Of a stretch of 64,000 nucleotides of DNA, positions 1 through 12,936 are shown piece by piece (positions within the stretch are counted from its first letter, which is position 1; each line of letters opens with the position of its first letter). The stretch comes from Channallabes apus (taxonomy: Eukaryota; Chordata; Actinopteri; Siluriformes; Clariidae): contig CM060107.1 in assembly GCA_030522415.1 (NCBI GenBank), positions 55,617,104 through 55,681,103 on the forward strand, in the 5' to 3' direction. Position numbers and translations under genes: made by a program. The notes under the pieces were generated by a model. It was not told where the DNA came from, did not search any database, and saw nothing but the letters and a program-made list of their open reading frames with translations.

Positions 1-362
1 TCTCACTCTCTCCGTCTCATTATCTCTGTCTCACTCTCTCCGTCTCATTATCTCTGTCTCACTCTCTCCGTCTCATTATCTCTGTCTCACTCTATCCGTC
101 TCATTATCTCTGCCTCACTCTCTCCGTCTCATTATCTCTGTCTCACTCTATCCATCTCATTATCTCTCTCATCATCTCTGTCTCACTCTCTCCATCTCAT
201 TATCTCTGTCTCACTCTATCCGTCTCATTATCTCTCTCATCATCTCTGTCTCACTCTATCCGTCTCATTATCTCTGTCTCACTCTCTCCATCTCATTATC
301 TCTGTCTCACTCTCTCTGTCTCATTATCTCTGTCTCACTCTCTCCGTCTCATTATCTCTGTC
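1..362. repeat. 28-bp pyrimidine minisatellite
   Basis: About 13 copies of a unit built from TCTCACTCTCTCCGTCTC plus ATTATCTCTG. Variants are CTATCC for CTCTCC and a short unit with an extra CTCATCATCTCTG. The array starts at or before the window edge. Confidence 0.9.
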
Positions 363-720
363 TATGACAATCTCTCCCACTCTCTGTCTCGCACTCGCTT
401 TCTCCCTGTCTCAATTCCTCTGTCATTCTGTCTTACTTCCTCTGTCTCAACCTGTCTTCTCTCTTTCCCACTCTCACTCAAGTTTTCTCTCACTTTCTCT
501 GTCTCGCATCTTCTATGTTCATCCCTCTCTCTGTCTCACTCCCTCTGTTTTTCCCTCTAACACTATCTCTCTCTTTCTGTATTCTTCAGTACATGTATAT
601 TTCTCTCTCGCATTCTTTCCTTGTTGCTGTCAGTCTCCCTCTCTGTCTGTCTTTCTGTCTGTCTGTCTCTGCAGATCTGTCTCTCTACTTACTCTCTGTC
701 TTTCTTTTCCCCGCAGCTCA
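363..720. repeat. Decayed pyrimidine-rich low-complexity tract
   Basis: CT-rich sequence with CTGTCT and CTCTCT motifs continues from the preceding array. The open frames here are leucine/serine-rich by composition and are not credible genes. Confidence 0.7.
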
Positions 721-1484
721 TGACCAGGTGTAAAGTTCAGCATGCACAATGAAACACTCTCTCTAACATGCTGTTGTATTGAGGATGGGAATTAGGAAAT
801 AAGCTAACGAGTTAGCCGGCTAATACTAACGGTAGCTGCCAACATTAGCTGCTAAGCTAATGTTCCTGACACTGACAGAAAGGATTATAGCGGCATCGCA
901 TTCACTTCCTGATTAGCCGGTCATGTTTACCGTAAGCCCCGCCCCTTGGTGATGGTGATGTTTTGGATTGTGCGGTGTTTTCGCTAATTTGACAGAATGG
1001 AGACTGTTTGAAATCATACGTCTCTCGCTCGGGTCCAAATGTCCTGTCCTTATTTATCACTGTACTCTAAATGTTTTTAACGGTTGTGATTATTCCGGGA
1101 TTCCTGTTTCGGGCCGGACGCAACACGACGTCAGTGCGCTTATCGCCTGCGATCCTGCCGAGAGTTATCCTGCAGCTTCCCGAAAGATGAATACCGCAAT
1201 CCGATCACGCGTCCGCTTTGCCTGGGCTAATTCTATTAGCGTGTGTAATTGGTTTGGCTGTGTTACTAACTCGATTAGGACGCGGCGACACACTCGTGTT
1301 AATAAGATCCGCCGTTATTGCTGCCTGCCTTCATCACATCACATAACATCACATCTCATCTCATCACATCGCTGCAGAAGAGGAGGAGGAGGAGGAGGAG
1401 GAGGATTAAAGCTGCTCGCTCGCTGTTCCTTCGACAGATACGAGAAGAAAAATTCCTCAGCAAGCACTAAACACGGCCCACGCT

Positions 1485-1522
<38 letters not shown>

Positions 1523-1810
1523 CCTTCTTACATGACAGCTGTAACTGTCTCACTATCAAAGGTTAATGACGTAGTATGTTTATTAAATAAATGAACAAAT
1601 AAATGAAAGAATGAAATGAATAAATTAGTGAACGTGTTGATGAATAAATACACATCTTTTTTTTTTTTTACATTTTAACAAATAATCTATTGAATATGTG
1701 CTGGATTATAGGTTTGGATTTCTTCTGTCTAATCAAATAAACATATATCAAAGATCAATCCAAAATGTATTTCTTTTGCTCTTTGTACATAATCACATTG
1801 AATTTGAAAA
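721..1810. other. Non-repetitive upstream sequence, no gene seen
   Basis: Mostly unique sequence with a CpG-containing stretch around 1090-1320, a (GGA)n run near 1380-1404 and a (CA)n tract at 1488-1519. A 208-codon open frame at 968-1594 passes through both simple repeats and shows no recognisable domain, so I do not call it a gene. Confidence 0.5.
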
Positions 1811-1814
1811 GAAA

Positions 1815-2650
1815 CACTTAAGACGTGAGTCAGGTCAAGTCCTTCAGCTTTAATTCAACGGCTTTGACTAAAATGTGGTATTAACCATTCAGGAATTACA
1901 GCCATTTAAACACACACACACACACACCATTTTGAGGGCTTATATATAATGGAACAATCAATCAAATCTATCAGTCAATCATTTGCTCTAACCCAGGAGA
2001 AGTGCCTCTTAAGATTGTATGGCAGCCTAGCTGGTGCTGTGGCGGCCAAGACAGATGCATCATCAAGTCACCGATGGTTCGCTGAATGCTTTTCAGTTCT
2101 GCTTCAATCTGGTTAACGCAGGTCTGTTTGGGTGCTGATCGCTGCACCTTCCAATCTGATGGTTGGCGTCTTTGGGGAGCAAGCAGTTGGGAATTCCTGA
2201 AGAGTTCTTTCTTGCCTTGTGGTCAAACCATCACAGCTGGATTATAACAAATGGCTGACAAGCAGTTGAATGGCCTGGTGTTGCCTATTCCCTCGTTACT
2301 CCATCATTACTCAAGTAGATAAAAGGCCTGGAGATGGTTCTGAGAGTTACATTTGCATTTGGTAGCTGTTCACTTGCACTTACAACATGAAGTCCAAAGC
2401 GGTGTCTATGCAAGTGAAGGAAGCCGTCATTAAGCTGCAAAAAAACAACAACTAAACAAACCCATCAGAGAGCAAAAACATTGGGATTGGCCAACACAAC
2501 AGTTTGGAACACTCTTAAAAAGAGGGAATTAACTGGCGAGCTCAGCAACAGCACTAGGTCAGGAAGTCAACTCAAGTTATCTTTGAATTCTACACGATCT
2601 AAAGAATTCCTCCCATGGTGAAGAAGATCTCTTTCACAACATCTAAGTAT
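1815..2650 (+). mobile_element. Degraded Tc1/mariner-type transposon fragment
   Basis: The stretches GTGAGTCAGGTCAAGTCCT, ATTCAGGAATTACAGCCATTT and AAAAGGCCTGGAGATGGTTC, followed by the transposase start, are typical of fish Tc1 elements. The copy is truncated downstream near 2648. A roughly 260-bp stretch at about 1985-2245 does not look like the Tc1 5' region and may be a nested insertion. Terminal inverted repeats were not identified. Confidence 0.75.
2387..2650 (+). pseudogene. Tc1-type transposase, N-terminal fragment, broken
   Basis: The frame begins MKSKAVSMQVKEAVIKL, the helix-turn-helix DNA-binding start of Tc1 transposases, and stops at TAA after 22 codons. Matches continue in shifted frames (KPIRE, then a WNxLKK-like region, GELSN and a VKKI-like end) to about 2648. 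The catalytic DDE region is absent. It is a dead fragment. Confidence 0.8.
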
Positions 2651-4570
2651 TGTGAACGGGAGTAATGCCTGGTTGGTTAATGACACTTTTGAAAAAATTT
2701 TGGCCTCTGTATCCTGGTAAACTTAGCTTGCTAACTAGCCGCCCTGCTACTGTAGGTGACTTGATGAACTTTATGAAGCTGGTGCGTCTTTAAATACTCT
2801 GTTTGTTTTTGTGTGTTTGCATTTTTTTTATTATTCTTTATTTATCTTACAGACTCTTTGATATTTTCCATTTCGGTCGGTATTTAGTCATTAACTTTCA
2901 GACAGTTAGCCGTCCTGACTGTCCTGCACCTGACCTCGGACGCAAAGGGGGGAAACGACGAGAGGACGTTAATCACGTCATTCGAACGTGGCTCTTCCCC
3001 GAGCCTGTGAGTGTAACACACTCGCTCTCATTCAGAGACGTGTAGAATTTTAATTCTCTTTAATAGCAAAACTGAAGGTGACTCTCTCTGAGACGTTAGA
3101 GACTCGGGGTGTGTGATTTCTTCAGAAAACGTCCTCGTCACCTTTAAAACTCTCCCCACTCACTTTTTGTCTCTGTAATTAACATTTCAAAGGAATGGTT
3201 CTGTGGAAAAGAAAAGTAATTAACAATTGATAATTTAATGGTTAGTGTATCTGGAGAAGCGACAAGGCTAATGCAACTCTAAACTGCGTGATACGAGTGG
3301 AAGATTAAAATTAGCAGCCATCTTGGAAGTGAAACTCCACCCCATCTATGTAGGCTCCATCTTCCAGTGTTTGAACGTGGAATTGTAGCATAAACCTGGA
3401 AGACATCGAACTGGAAATATGTAGTTATCGATTTGGTTCTTGAAAATTGGAAAAATAAAATGATAGAATAAATTGATTGCAAACACAAAACCATGTTAAA
3501 ATCAGCTGGTTCCTGCTGAGTTTTTATATGATGTAATGGTAGTTTAATAACATGTTGCTCCTAATGTTTCTGCATCGTGTTCTGGTTGGATATAATATTA
3601 AAACAAAGCTTAGATTTTTCTATACAATCCCTAACAGAATCATTTAGTAAACTGACAGAAACCTTTCGAGTTGCTCTAACATGAAGCTTAAACCCTTCTG
3701 AGAGGGAACAGGACACTTTGGTACTTTAACCTCTCACATTTTTCTAAGGGAGCAGTAAAGAGATGGTAACCTTGAAACAGAAACAGAGCTGGAACTTGGC
3801 ACGGCCACTTGAGGTGTTGTTTTAGGTGCTGTTGGGGAGTGCTTGGTATGCCGGCATGATGTCCATGAAACTAGTGTCCACCAACACTGAGTTTTCAAGA
3901 CATGAGTGTGGCGCTGGAACCCAGGCATTCGAACACTGGCATAAGTGGCAGCATGTTTTGCAAGAGGCTGAGGCGTGCTGCAGAGGTCATCTTCACAAAT
4001 CACGGTGACAGGCTGAATACAATGTAATCAAAAGCATGTAGTAGCGAAACACCTACGTAACACTGAGCCACCAGTGCCCCTGATAATAGGTGTTTCGCCT
4101 GCTATGCGGAAGGCCATTGGAGACTCCTTCCCTACATGTACCATAAGAACCTGCAACCATACTGTATGTCAGTGACTTTATAAATCTGTTCATGTGGTGT
4201 GAATTAGCTATAAGTTACTATGGAAACAATATACACACATTGTCATGTCTTTTTGAATTAATAGTTAGAAGATGTCTTCCCGGCTATACAGCGACTTTTA
4301 AATACTTATATTTAATATTTATATTTATAAGAATATAGCAGCATGTTATTTATAACGGAGAGAGAGGCGACACCCTAACGACGGCACGGCTTAGACCTGG
4401 CGCTAACCGCAGGCCACAGCCGAGCCACAGGCTACTGATTCTAATTACTCACTCTTTAATTTGTTAAAGCGAAAGGCAAAATCATTTTCGTCTTGTTGGA
4501 TTATGAAATTGATTATTTTAAAGGCGAGAGCGTGGTAACAAACAGAAGCAAGATAATTACCAGGAAGAAC
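2651..4570. other. Mostly unique sequence, no gene seen
   Basis: No exon-like structure is supported. The segment at about 3700-4110 looks like a decayed dispersed element ending in an inverted repeat (listed separately). Short open frames here have no recognisable domain. Confidence 0.4.
4044..4098. repeat. Nested inverted repeat (cruciform-capable)
   Basis: GCGAAACACCT (4044-4054) is exactly reversed as AGGTGTTTCGC (4088-4098). Inside lies a second small stem, CACTG (4061-4065) and CAGTG (4072-4076). Confidence 0.7.
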
Positions 4571-4576
4571 AGGAAT

Positions 4577-4616
4577 TAAAGAGACAGAGAGAGAGAGAGA
4601 GAGATTGTGTGTGTAT

Positions 4617-4695
<79 letters not shown>

Positions 4696-4748
4696 TGTGT
4701 GCACTCAAGCAAGTCTATCAGGTCTCACGGCTGTCAGGCCTGTGTCTG

Positions 4749-4780
<32 letters not shown>

Positions 4781-4800
4781 CGTGCGTGTGTGTGTGTGTT
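4577..4800. repeat. (GA)n and (GT)n microsatellites
   Basis: A short GA run is followed by a long GT run (about 4606-4700) and a second GT run (4741-4799). Confidence 0.95.
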
Positions 4801-5403
4801 TGAGTTTTGCAAGGCTGTCTGATTGACGCCTCCGTCATGGCTGCCACTTTTCTGAAGGATGAACAGATCAGACACTAAATGAGTGCAGAGATGGACAAAG
4901 GGGAAAAAACAAGTGGAGAGGCAGGCAAATGTCCTCATGAGTCCCCCCAATACCTCACACACACACACACACTTTTTATCAAAAAGCCACTTCCATGGTG
5001 TTTGTAATATTTGCAGCCTAGCGTCTTCCAGGGTTGCCAGATCATACTACTAAAATCCCGCTTTTTACATGGCAGGGCTAAGATGACGGATTTGTCTGAA
5101 TGAGGCTATAGATTGACCAGGTCATGTGACCTATACTCTATACTATATATAGTAAGGTACTGTAGTATGCACACTCACGTTTAGCATCACATTTCTATAG
5201 TGTCAGTTTAGGCACGTGACCTGACATGAGAAAATGAGAAAACACCCATCATGCACACTGTTCTTCTGGCTCCGCCTCAAACCACCCCAGCCCACTGAAC
5301 ACACTCTTCTCTAGGGTAGACTGTAGTTGCGTACTTTTTACTTGACTGTTGCGTAGAGTACACATGGCTTTATAATGTGTAGTGTTTTAGCATCGCAGTT
5401 TAC

Positions 5404-5407
<4 letters not shown>

Positions 5408-5451
<44 letters not shown>
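5408..5451. repeat. (CA)n microsatellite
   Basis: Uninterrupted CA dinucleotides. Confidence 0.95.
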
Positions 5452-5452
<1 letters not shown>

Positions 5453-5459
5453 CTTCTGG

Positions 5460-6520
5460 ATCACAAAGGAAGATTTTTTTATATTCTTATACAAATCAGT
5501 GACTAAGATGGAGTTCATTTCTAAACCAAACAATTCAGTCTAATTCCGCCTCTAAACCCAATGAATCTGTTTTCTTTCATTTCTCTATCAAATATATCAG
5601 TTTAATCATGTTCCCAAAAACTATTAATCAGTTTAATTCCACTTTTAAAGCAAACAGTTGAGTTTAATTTCTGTTGTTACACCAAACAAGTCGGTTTTAC
5701 CAAATAAGTTTGTTTAACTTGGTTTATGCAACTTTTAAACTAAACAAGTTAATTGTGTCTAACCTGAATAACAAAATTTTATTCCACTTTCAAAAAAAAA
5801 AAAAAAATACAGTTTATTTCTGTTTTTAAACACAAACAATCATTTTTTAAACATAGCAATTCTGTTTAACTTCTAAACCAAATAACTCAGTTTTGTTCAA
5901 TTTTTAAACAAAACAAATAAATGTAATTACGTCTCATTAAACCAGGGCAGCACGGTGGTGTAGTGGTTAACGCATCGCCATGCACCTCGAGGGGTCAGGC
6001 TCAATTCCCGTTTCTGTGTGCATGGAGTTTGATGCTCTCTCGGTGCTTGGTGGGTTTCCTCCGGGTACGCCGGTTTCCTTTTGGGATAGGCTCCACGCCC
6101 CCGTGACCCTGAATACAGAATAAAGCAGTATAGACGATGAGTGAGTAAACCATTCAGTTTAATTCCACTTCCAAAAGCAAACAAATCAATTTTATTCCAC
6201 TCAAAACCAAATAAGTTTGTTTAATTCGGTTTATTCCAGTTTTAAACTAAAGAATTACATTTAATTGTTTCAAAACTGAATAAATATTGTTTTCCATTTT
6301 TTTATTAAATTATTTAGTTTATTTCTGTTTCCAAACATAAAAAACAATTTTTGAACCAAATAATACCAAATCATTTGTATTTGTTCAACTTTTATTCCAC
6401 TTTCAAATCATAAATAATTCAGTTTATTTCTGTTTCCTTATAAACTGAAAAATCTGCTTCTACTAATTTAATTTTAATTGAATTCTGCTTCAATATGAAA
6501 TGGTTTAGACTCTAGGTTCT
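5460..6520 (+). repeat. Degenerate minisatellite, forward copy of an inverted pair
   Basis: Loose repeats of about 30-40 bp with the theme AATTCAGTTTAATTCCACTT followed by AAACCAAACAA-type sequence. The same theme is present as reverse complement at about 9000-10490. A SINE is embedded at 5944-6150. Confidence 0.7.
5944..6150 (+). mobile_element. tRNA-headed fish SINE, internally deleted
   Basis: The head GGCAGCACGGTGGTGTAGTG contains the polymerase III A box TGGTGTAGTGG. A B-box-like GGCTCAATTCC follows at about 5998. The tail GTGACCCTGAATACAG and GATGAGTGAGT is typical of a very common fish family. Compared with the antisense copy near 10 kb, the middle (the GGACTGTGGGAGG and GGCGGGGTACACCC part) is missing. 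Confidence 0.75.
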
Positions 6521-6559
6521 AATAAAACAAGAATTTTCAGAAAGGCAACATTGATTCAA

Positions 6560-7490
6560 TAAAAGCCTAAAAAACACATTTTACACGCGATGGTCATTTC
6601 CACCTTTTTTGCATGTGATTATGGGAATAGTGTTTGTAGAAATAGAGTCATGTGATGAGTTAAATAAATCAGATGCCAAATGAATCATGGAGTCATATGA
6701 TGCATAAAAAGGTGTAAGGTGCAATTAATTAATTATGACAAAAATCACGTATGATTACAAAATAAATCATGTGATGTGATCCCTGGGGGGGGGGGGGGGG
6801 GGGCAAGGTGCAAATCCTGTGTGAAAATACATTAATCATATGAAGAAATTAAAGTATCACATGATTAATAACAAATCGTGTGATTAAACAATTGAATCGT
6901 GGTAAATAAGTCATATTATAAAATACAGTAAATGAGTGATGTAATAATGAGGCATTTGATTAAAAAAGACATTTGAATAATATCATTAAACAAATGAATC
7001 ATGCAGCAAATAAATTAATTATATGACATCAAAGGATATTTAAATTATGCCATGATAAAATGAAAGAATAATGTGCTAAATTAATCACACAATTAACTAA
7101 ATGGGTCATGCCATAATGAAACATATGAGAAATATGAATAAGTAAATAAATATATATATTTTAATGAATCATGTGATATATGAATGTAATGATAAATTGT
7201 AGTAATGAAACATATGAGAAAAAAATATTTAATTAATTCATTAAAATTCATAAAAATATTTTTATAGTCTTATGACAAATAAACAAAATGTTAAAAGAAA
7301 TCCTAATAATTTATTATATGATAAATAAATAAATGAATAAATCATATGATAAAATTAATGAAAAAGAATGTTTTTAATAATCATGTGATTAATTAATAAA
7401 ATGATCTAATAAATTGTAATAATTACTGAATGATGCATGTAAAATAAAACTACTTAAAAAAATAATCATGTGATTAAGCAAATGAATTGT
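6560..7490. repeat. AT-rich degenerate repeat with ATCATGTGATT theme
   Basis: Loose repeats of AATGAATCATGTGAT and TCATATGATAAAT type fill this AT-rich block. A run of 19 G at 6785-6803 interrupts it. Confidence 0.65.
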
Positions 7491-8850
7491 ATGAGGGATG
7501 AAGAATCACACTCATGTGAACCATGTGCAGAAACCTGACGGGGAAACATGAAAACGTGGGCGTGAAGTTCTTGCGACTGTTCCGTCCCAGAGATCTGCAC
7601 ACCTGCACACAGAAGCTGTGATTCCTGAATCGGGTCATTTATAACTTTTTAAAACATGAGAACTCGCAGCTCTCGTCCCACCTGCGGCTGAATCTGAAGC
7701 AGGCAGCTGATGTGAGTCACTCGTCTCCGGAGAGAGTCGAACCGAGTCTCTTTTGGTTTCTGCTTTTTGACTCTGGATCGCGAGCGTCTGGGCGCAGACG
7801 CGGCTGTTTGGACTGAGGAGCCGTTGTCAGTAGAACAGTGTGAGTGGGAGAGAGACAGCTGGCCAGATCAGTACGCTTCCAGATAGAGTCACGGATCTGT
7901 GTGCAGAAGGAACATTTTCCTCCTTTCGAGAAACACTGTGTCTTTTTCGTGTCTCTTTCAAGTTTCGTGTCTGATATTAACACCCACATTATGGATAGAG
8001 TATGTACAGTATGAGTTTGAGTCAAAGATTGAAAGTATTTCCGATGATATCATGGAAGCTGTTACAAATTCGATACAATTCGGAATCATGAGTCATCATT
8101 ATATGATACAACGTCGATTTACATGAAAGGAATCCCCAAGCGGTCCAGTTTCCGCCAGCACCGAGCGCTCGTCATTTAAGCGAGATAAAGAAAACGTCAT
8201 GGTATTGATGCGCGAGTGTTTACTCTACGCAAGGGCATCCATGCTGATAGATTCACCACGCGTGTGTGTGTGTGTGTGTGTGTGAGAGTAAGATGTCTGA
8301 ATGAATCCTGATGTGCTGTAAAACACATATTTGACTAAGCGTCCGGACAAAGGCGGATATTAAAAGCCGAGCAGAGAGCCGTGACACTCATCACCTCGTC
8401 CTTTTGTATTCTCTCACTTCTCTTTTCAAGCAACTCTCCGGATTAAAACTTTTATCTTTCCCTCATTAATAACCCTAAAGTGATGATTCATCGTCCTCCG
8501 CACCTGCTCGTGTTGGAGACGCGGCGAAGGCGCCGTCATTAAAAAAACGCTTTCTCTCTCCAGAGCAAACAAACCCACCTGTGCTCTTTTTACAGGCCGC
8601 GTATCAGCGATATCTCTCCGAGCCGCGCGTAAAGGTCACATCACCGAGCGCGGCAACGAGATCGCAAACAAACACGGCATTATGGGTAAGCAAACCGCAT
8701 TTCAGGCCTGAATGAAGGTGAGGAGCCTCGACACACAGGCAAACACATTAACTCCAAATCAAAAATCAAGCCACGGGGTCAGGGTCAGCGCCATGGAAAC
8801 ACTCTGTAATAGTTACAGCTCCTGACTCTAATCAAATATTAATAACCGCG
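7491..8850. other. Non-repetitive upstream sequence, no gene seen
   Basis: Mostly unique sequence with a short GT run (8263-8284) and a CpG-richer stretch at 8500-8690. It could hold regulatory DNA, but I see no exon. Confidence 0.4.
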
Positions 8851-10490
8851 TTAGCTCACCACACTGACAAACACCGTTTTATTTTTAGTAAATCTGGGTT
8901 TTTTTTTTTCTGTTTTAGAGCAAAATGTGAGGAAACACATTAAACGGACTGGAACTAATGTGAACACAATAAGGATAAGGAACTGTTTTTTTTTTTTAAT
9001 ACATTTTGTTTTTGGATTTGGAAGAAAACGTTGTTTTGAGGTTTGGAAATGCGATGACTGGCTGTAAAAGTTCATTAAAACCAATTGTAGTTTAGAAGTG
9101 AAATGAAAACAATCAACAAAAAATAGATTGTTCGGGTTTGGAGGTTTTTTTGGGGGTTTCAAAGTGGAAAAGTGATTTATTAGATTTCGAAACATTATAA
9201 AATCAAACTGTTCACGGAATGAAAGCAACTGATTTATTTGCGATTTGAGGAAAGCAAAACCAAACTGATTCACGAGGTTCGGAATTGGATTAAACCACTG
9301 GGTTTGAACAGGGAATTAAACCAAATCGTTTTGTTGGGTTAGAAATCAGATTGTTTAGATCTTACAAGCAGAATAGAATCAATTTATTTACTTTAGATAT
9401 TGATTAAAGTGGATTAATTTTGTTTGGAAGTGGAGTAAAATTGATTCATTGGGATCTACAGTAGATCGTAGAGGTAAAAATGAAACCACTTGTGTGTAGA
9501 CACTGAATAAAGCTGATCACTGGATTTTTATGTAGATCTAGAACATTTAAATTAATTGTAATTTAATGTAAAGAAATTTTAATTTAAATAAGCACAGCTA
9601 ATGATTTATTTGATTTGTAATTGAGTCTATTGAGTTTGGAATTTAAAAAAATGGTTTATTTGCTTTGTAAATGAGGTAGTCTGGTTGGTTGTTTGGGTTT
9701 AAAAATAGCATAAAACTGAAAAAAATATATATATATAAATAAATACTGCGAGATAAATAGAGAACATCGATTCTTCGGGAAGAACTGGGAACTGGAGAAT
9801 CGATTGCGTTTTCCAGTTTACTGTCTCTGGAAGTTCAATAAAACTGATAAGGTTTAGAAGCAGAAATAAACTGAATTATTTGGTTCAAAAGTGGAATAAA
9901 GCTGATTGCTTGTGTTTGGAAACAACAATAAACTTACTCTCACTCACCGTCTAATCCTGTATTCAGGGTCACAGGGGGCCTGGAGCCAGGAGACTAAGGG
10001 CATGAGGCGGGGTACACCCTACACAGGGTACCAATCCAGCGCAGGGCACAAAATGGGCAATTCATCTTTGGACTGTGGGAGGAAACCCAGCAAGTATGAG
10101 GAGAACATGCAAAGTCCATGCACACAGAGGTGGGAATCGAACCCAGACCATGCTGATTATAATTAATTACTTTTTTTTCATGTGGAAGTGGAATAAAATG
10201 GATTTATTCTGTTTAGAAACTGAATTAAAGTAAATACTTTGGTCTAAAAGTGGAATAAATAGAATAAAACTAAATTATTTGGTTTAGAAGTGGAATGGAA
10301 CTCATTTATTGGGTTTAGAAACAGAATTAGGCTAAAATGTTTGGTTTAAATGTTAAATGAAATGAAATTAAATGATTAGCTATAGAAATAAAGGATATTT
10401 TTTACCACTTGGTTTAGGAAGTGGAATAAAACCGATTCAAATTTGGTTTAGAAATGGAATTAAACTGAAATGAATGGTTTGTCACTGGGT
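8850..10490 (-). repeat. Degenerate minisatellite, reverse copy of an inverted pair
   Basis: Loose repeats of GGTTTAGAAGTGGAATAAAA and CTGATT are the reverse complement of the 5460-6520 theme. A SINE of the same family is embedded, also in reverse orientation. Confidence 0.7.
9937..10146 (-). mobile_element. tRNA-headed fish SINE, antisense, 5'-truncated
   Basis: Read on the + strand it begins CTCACTCACCGTCTAATCC, continues CCTGTATTCAGGGTCACAGG, GGCGGGGTACACCC and GGACTGTGGGAGGAAACC, and ends at the reversed B box GGGAATCGAACCC (about 10131-10143). The A-box part of the head is missing. Confidence 0.75.
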
Positions 10491-10949
10491 CACTGTTTAT
10501 TTTATTATTATTTTTTTTTACACAGAATTAAAATGAGTGTTTCTTTGTGCTGATGTTTACTGGATCATCAAAGATGTCTAAATGAAAAGTGTTAATGAAA
10601 AGTCACTATTCAGCTTTAAACATGGTCCGCTCGTCCCGCTCTCCTCCTCCTCCTCCTCCTCCTCCGCCTGAGAGAATCCTGCAGACGGACAAGGCTCTGG
10701 GTTTAACGCTGGTATTTTAGTATTCAAGGTAAAGCAAAGTAGAAGAATGTAATCACTAAACTGTGAGTATTTACGAGTGTAAAACTTTCTCCTTTAAAAG
10801 GTCACATCCTTAAACGCTCCACACACGAGCTCGCTTAATTAAAATGCAGAAGCCCAAGACGAGAAGCCATGAATAATAATAATAACAATAACAATAAGAA
10901 AATACACTGGTGAAGGATTTTTTACTTAATTTTTCTTAAGAAAACCCTC

Positions 10950-11344
<395 letters not shown>

Positions 11345-11524
11345 GGAGGATGAGGATGATATGTGTGTACTCTGCCGACAGTGACAGTCAGCACAGAGTA
11401 ATGACATCAGATTATTACTGCTTATTTATTTATTACAGATTTTCATGTTTTTTAACTAATGTATGACAGAAAGAATATTGTGGATGGTGGAAGTAGTGAT
11501 GGAGGGACAGTATGAGAAACCAAA

Positions 11525-11756
11525 AAAGGATGAATGAAAGAAAGAAAGAAAGAAGAATATCGATTAAAAGAATTGCTTATAAGGGATTAAATAAAAAAGA
11601 AAGAAAGAATATTGATTAAAAGGATTAAAGAAAGAAAGAAAGAAAGAAAGAATATTGATAAAAAGAAAGTAAGAAATAAAAGAGAAAAAAAGAATATCGA
11701 TCAAAATAAATTTTAAATATTGCTTATAATGGATTAAATAAAACAAGAGAGAAAGT

Positions 11757-11800
<44 letters not shown>

Positions 11801-12115
11801 AGGAAATAAAAAATATTAAGTGGTTAAATAAAAAAGAAAGAAAGAATATTGATAAAAAGAAAGAAAGAATGTAAGAAATAAAAGAGAAAAAATGAATATG
11901 GATTAAAATAAAATTTAAATATTGCTTATAATGGATTAAATAAAAAAAGAGAGAAAGTAAGAAAGAAAGAAAGAAAGAAAGAAGGAAATAAAAAATATTA
12001 AGTGGTTAAATAAAAAAGAAAGAAAGAATATAGATTAAAATGGATTAAAGAAAGAAAGAAAGAAAGAAAACATTGTTTAAAAAGAAAGAAAGACAGAACA
12101 ATGTATTAGTTTGTT
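11525..12115. repeat. GAAA-rich compound tandem repeat
   Basis: GAAA tetranucleotides are interspersed with a larger unit containing GGATTAAATAAAA and GAATATTGATTAAAA, so a short repeat is nested in a longer one. A block at about 11700-11820 recurs at about 11890-12010. Confidence 0.85.
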
Positions 12116-12171
12116 ATAAAAAAATTTTAAATGGTAAAAAAAAATGTTAGAATGAAAAAGAAAATAACTAA

Positions 12172-12936
12172 GGCCTTGTTCACACGGGCGTTAAAATCGA
12201 GCGTTTTTCTGCCGGTCGTAGCGTACGGTGAGCGCGTATGAAGCGCAGAGGGTTTTCTACACATAGGAGTCAGTGACGGTGTTCACACGGGCTTTGGTGA
12301 CGTGCGTTTGTCCGGCTGCGTGTTTATACGGCGTTAAAAAAACGTTGCATGCAGCTTTTTCTTGCCGCTCAAATCCCAACGAACGCGAGGAAACCGGGTC
12401 TAGTTCGTTTTCTCCGCGTCTATTTTACGCTTCGGAGGACCGGATATATCCCATCATCCTACAGGCTATACAGAGGGAAATGCGGAAAAAAAGCAAAAAT
12501 AAAATGCTTAAAAAATTTAACTTGCGCGGAAATGTTCGCATTTCTTCATAAACCACAAAAAACTTCCTTTAAGCGGCGATTTTTTTCTATCTGTATTATT
12601 TTTAAAAATATTTTTATATATTATATAAAACTATAATAATTTAATTAGAATTTTTTAAAACAATAAGATTAATGTCTAATATAGCAAAATGGTCCATATT
12701 AAAAGGAGGCACCTCAAATAAAATGACAAGGGCTTTCATATCCAGTTCCCGACACACTGCCCCCCACAGGTTAAACACACAAACTACAATTTGGACTGCA
12801 GGCTGGCGTTAGACAGAGACAAACGAACGCCAGTGTAGAAGTCAATCGAGCAGCACTACAACACACAACATAAACCTACAGGACGTTCAGAGCTCGTTCG
12901 TTTATCCACAAATGTAACGCCCGTGTGAACAAGGCC
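12172..12936. mobile_element. Harbinger-type MITE, 765 bp
   Basis: Perfect terminal inverted repeats of 22 bp begin GGCCTTGTTCACACGGGCG at 12172 and end at 12936 on the opposite strand. They are flanked by TAA on both sides (12169-12171 and 12937-12939), the TWA-type target duplication of PIF/Harbinger elements. A subterminal second GTTCACACGGGC lies at 12281-12292. No transposase is recognised, so it is non-autonomous. Confidence 0.8.

Noticed and set aside
968..1594. 208-codon open frame upstream of ptprk
   Set aside because: It spans (GGA)n and (CA)n repeats and has no recognisable domain or conserved pattern.
2803..3494. Small open frames on both strands
   Set aside because: No domain, no splice context and length expected by chance.
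5955..5990. A tRNA gene at the A-box-containing sequence
   Set aside because: The A and B boxes belong to a SINE head; no full cloverleaf or acceptor stem is visible.
11564..11746. Phe/Ile-rich minus-strand open frame
   Set aside because: Compositional product of the GAAA-rich compound repeat.
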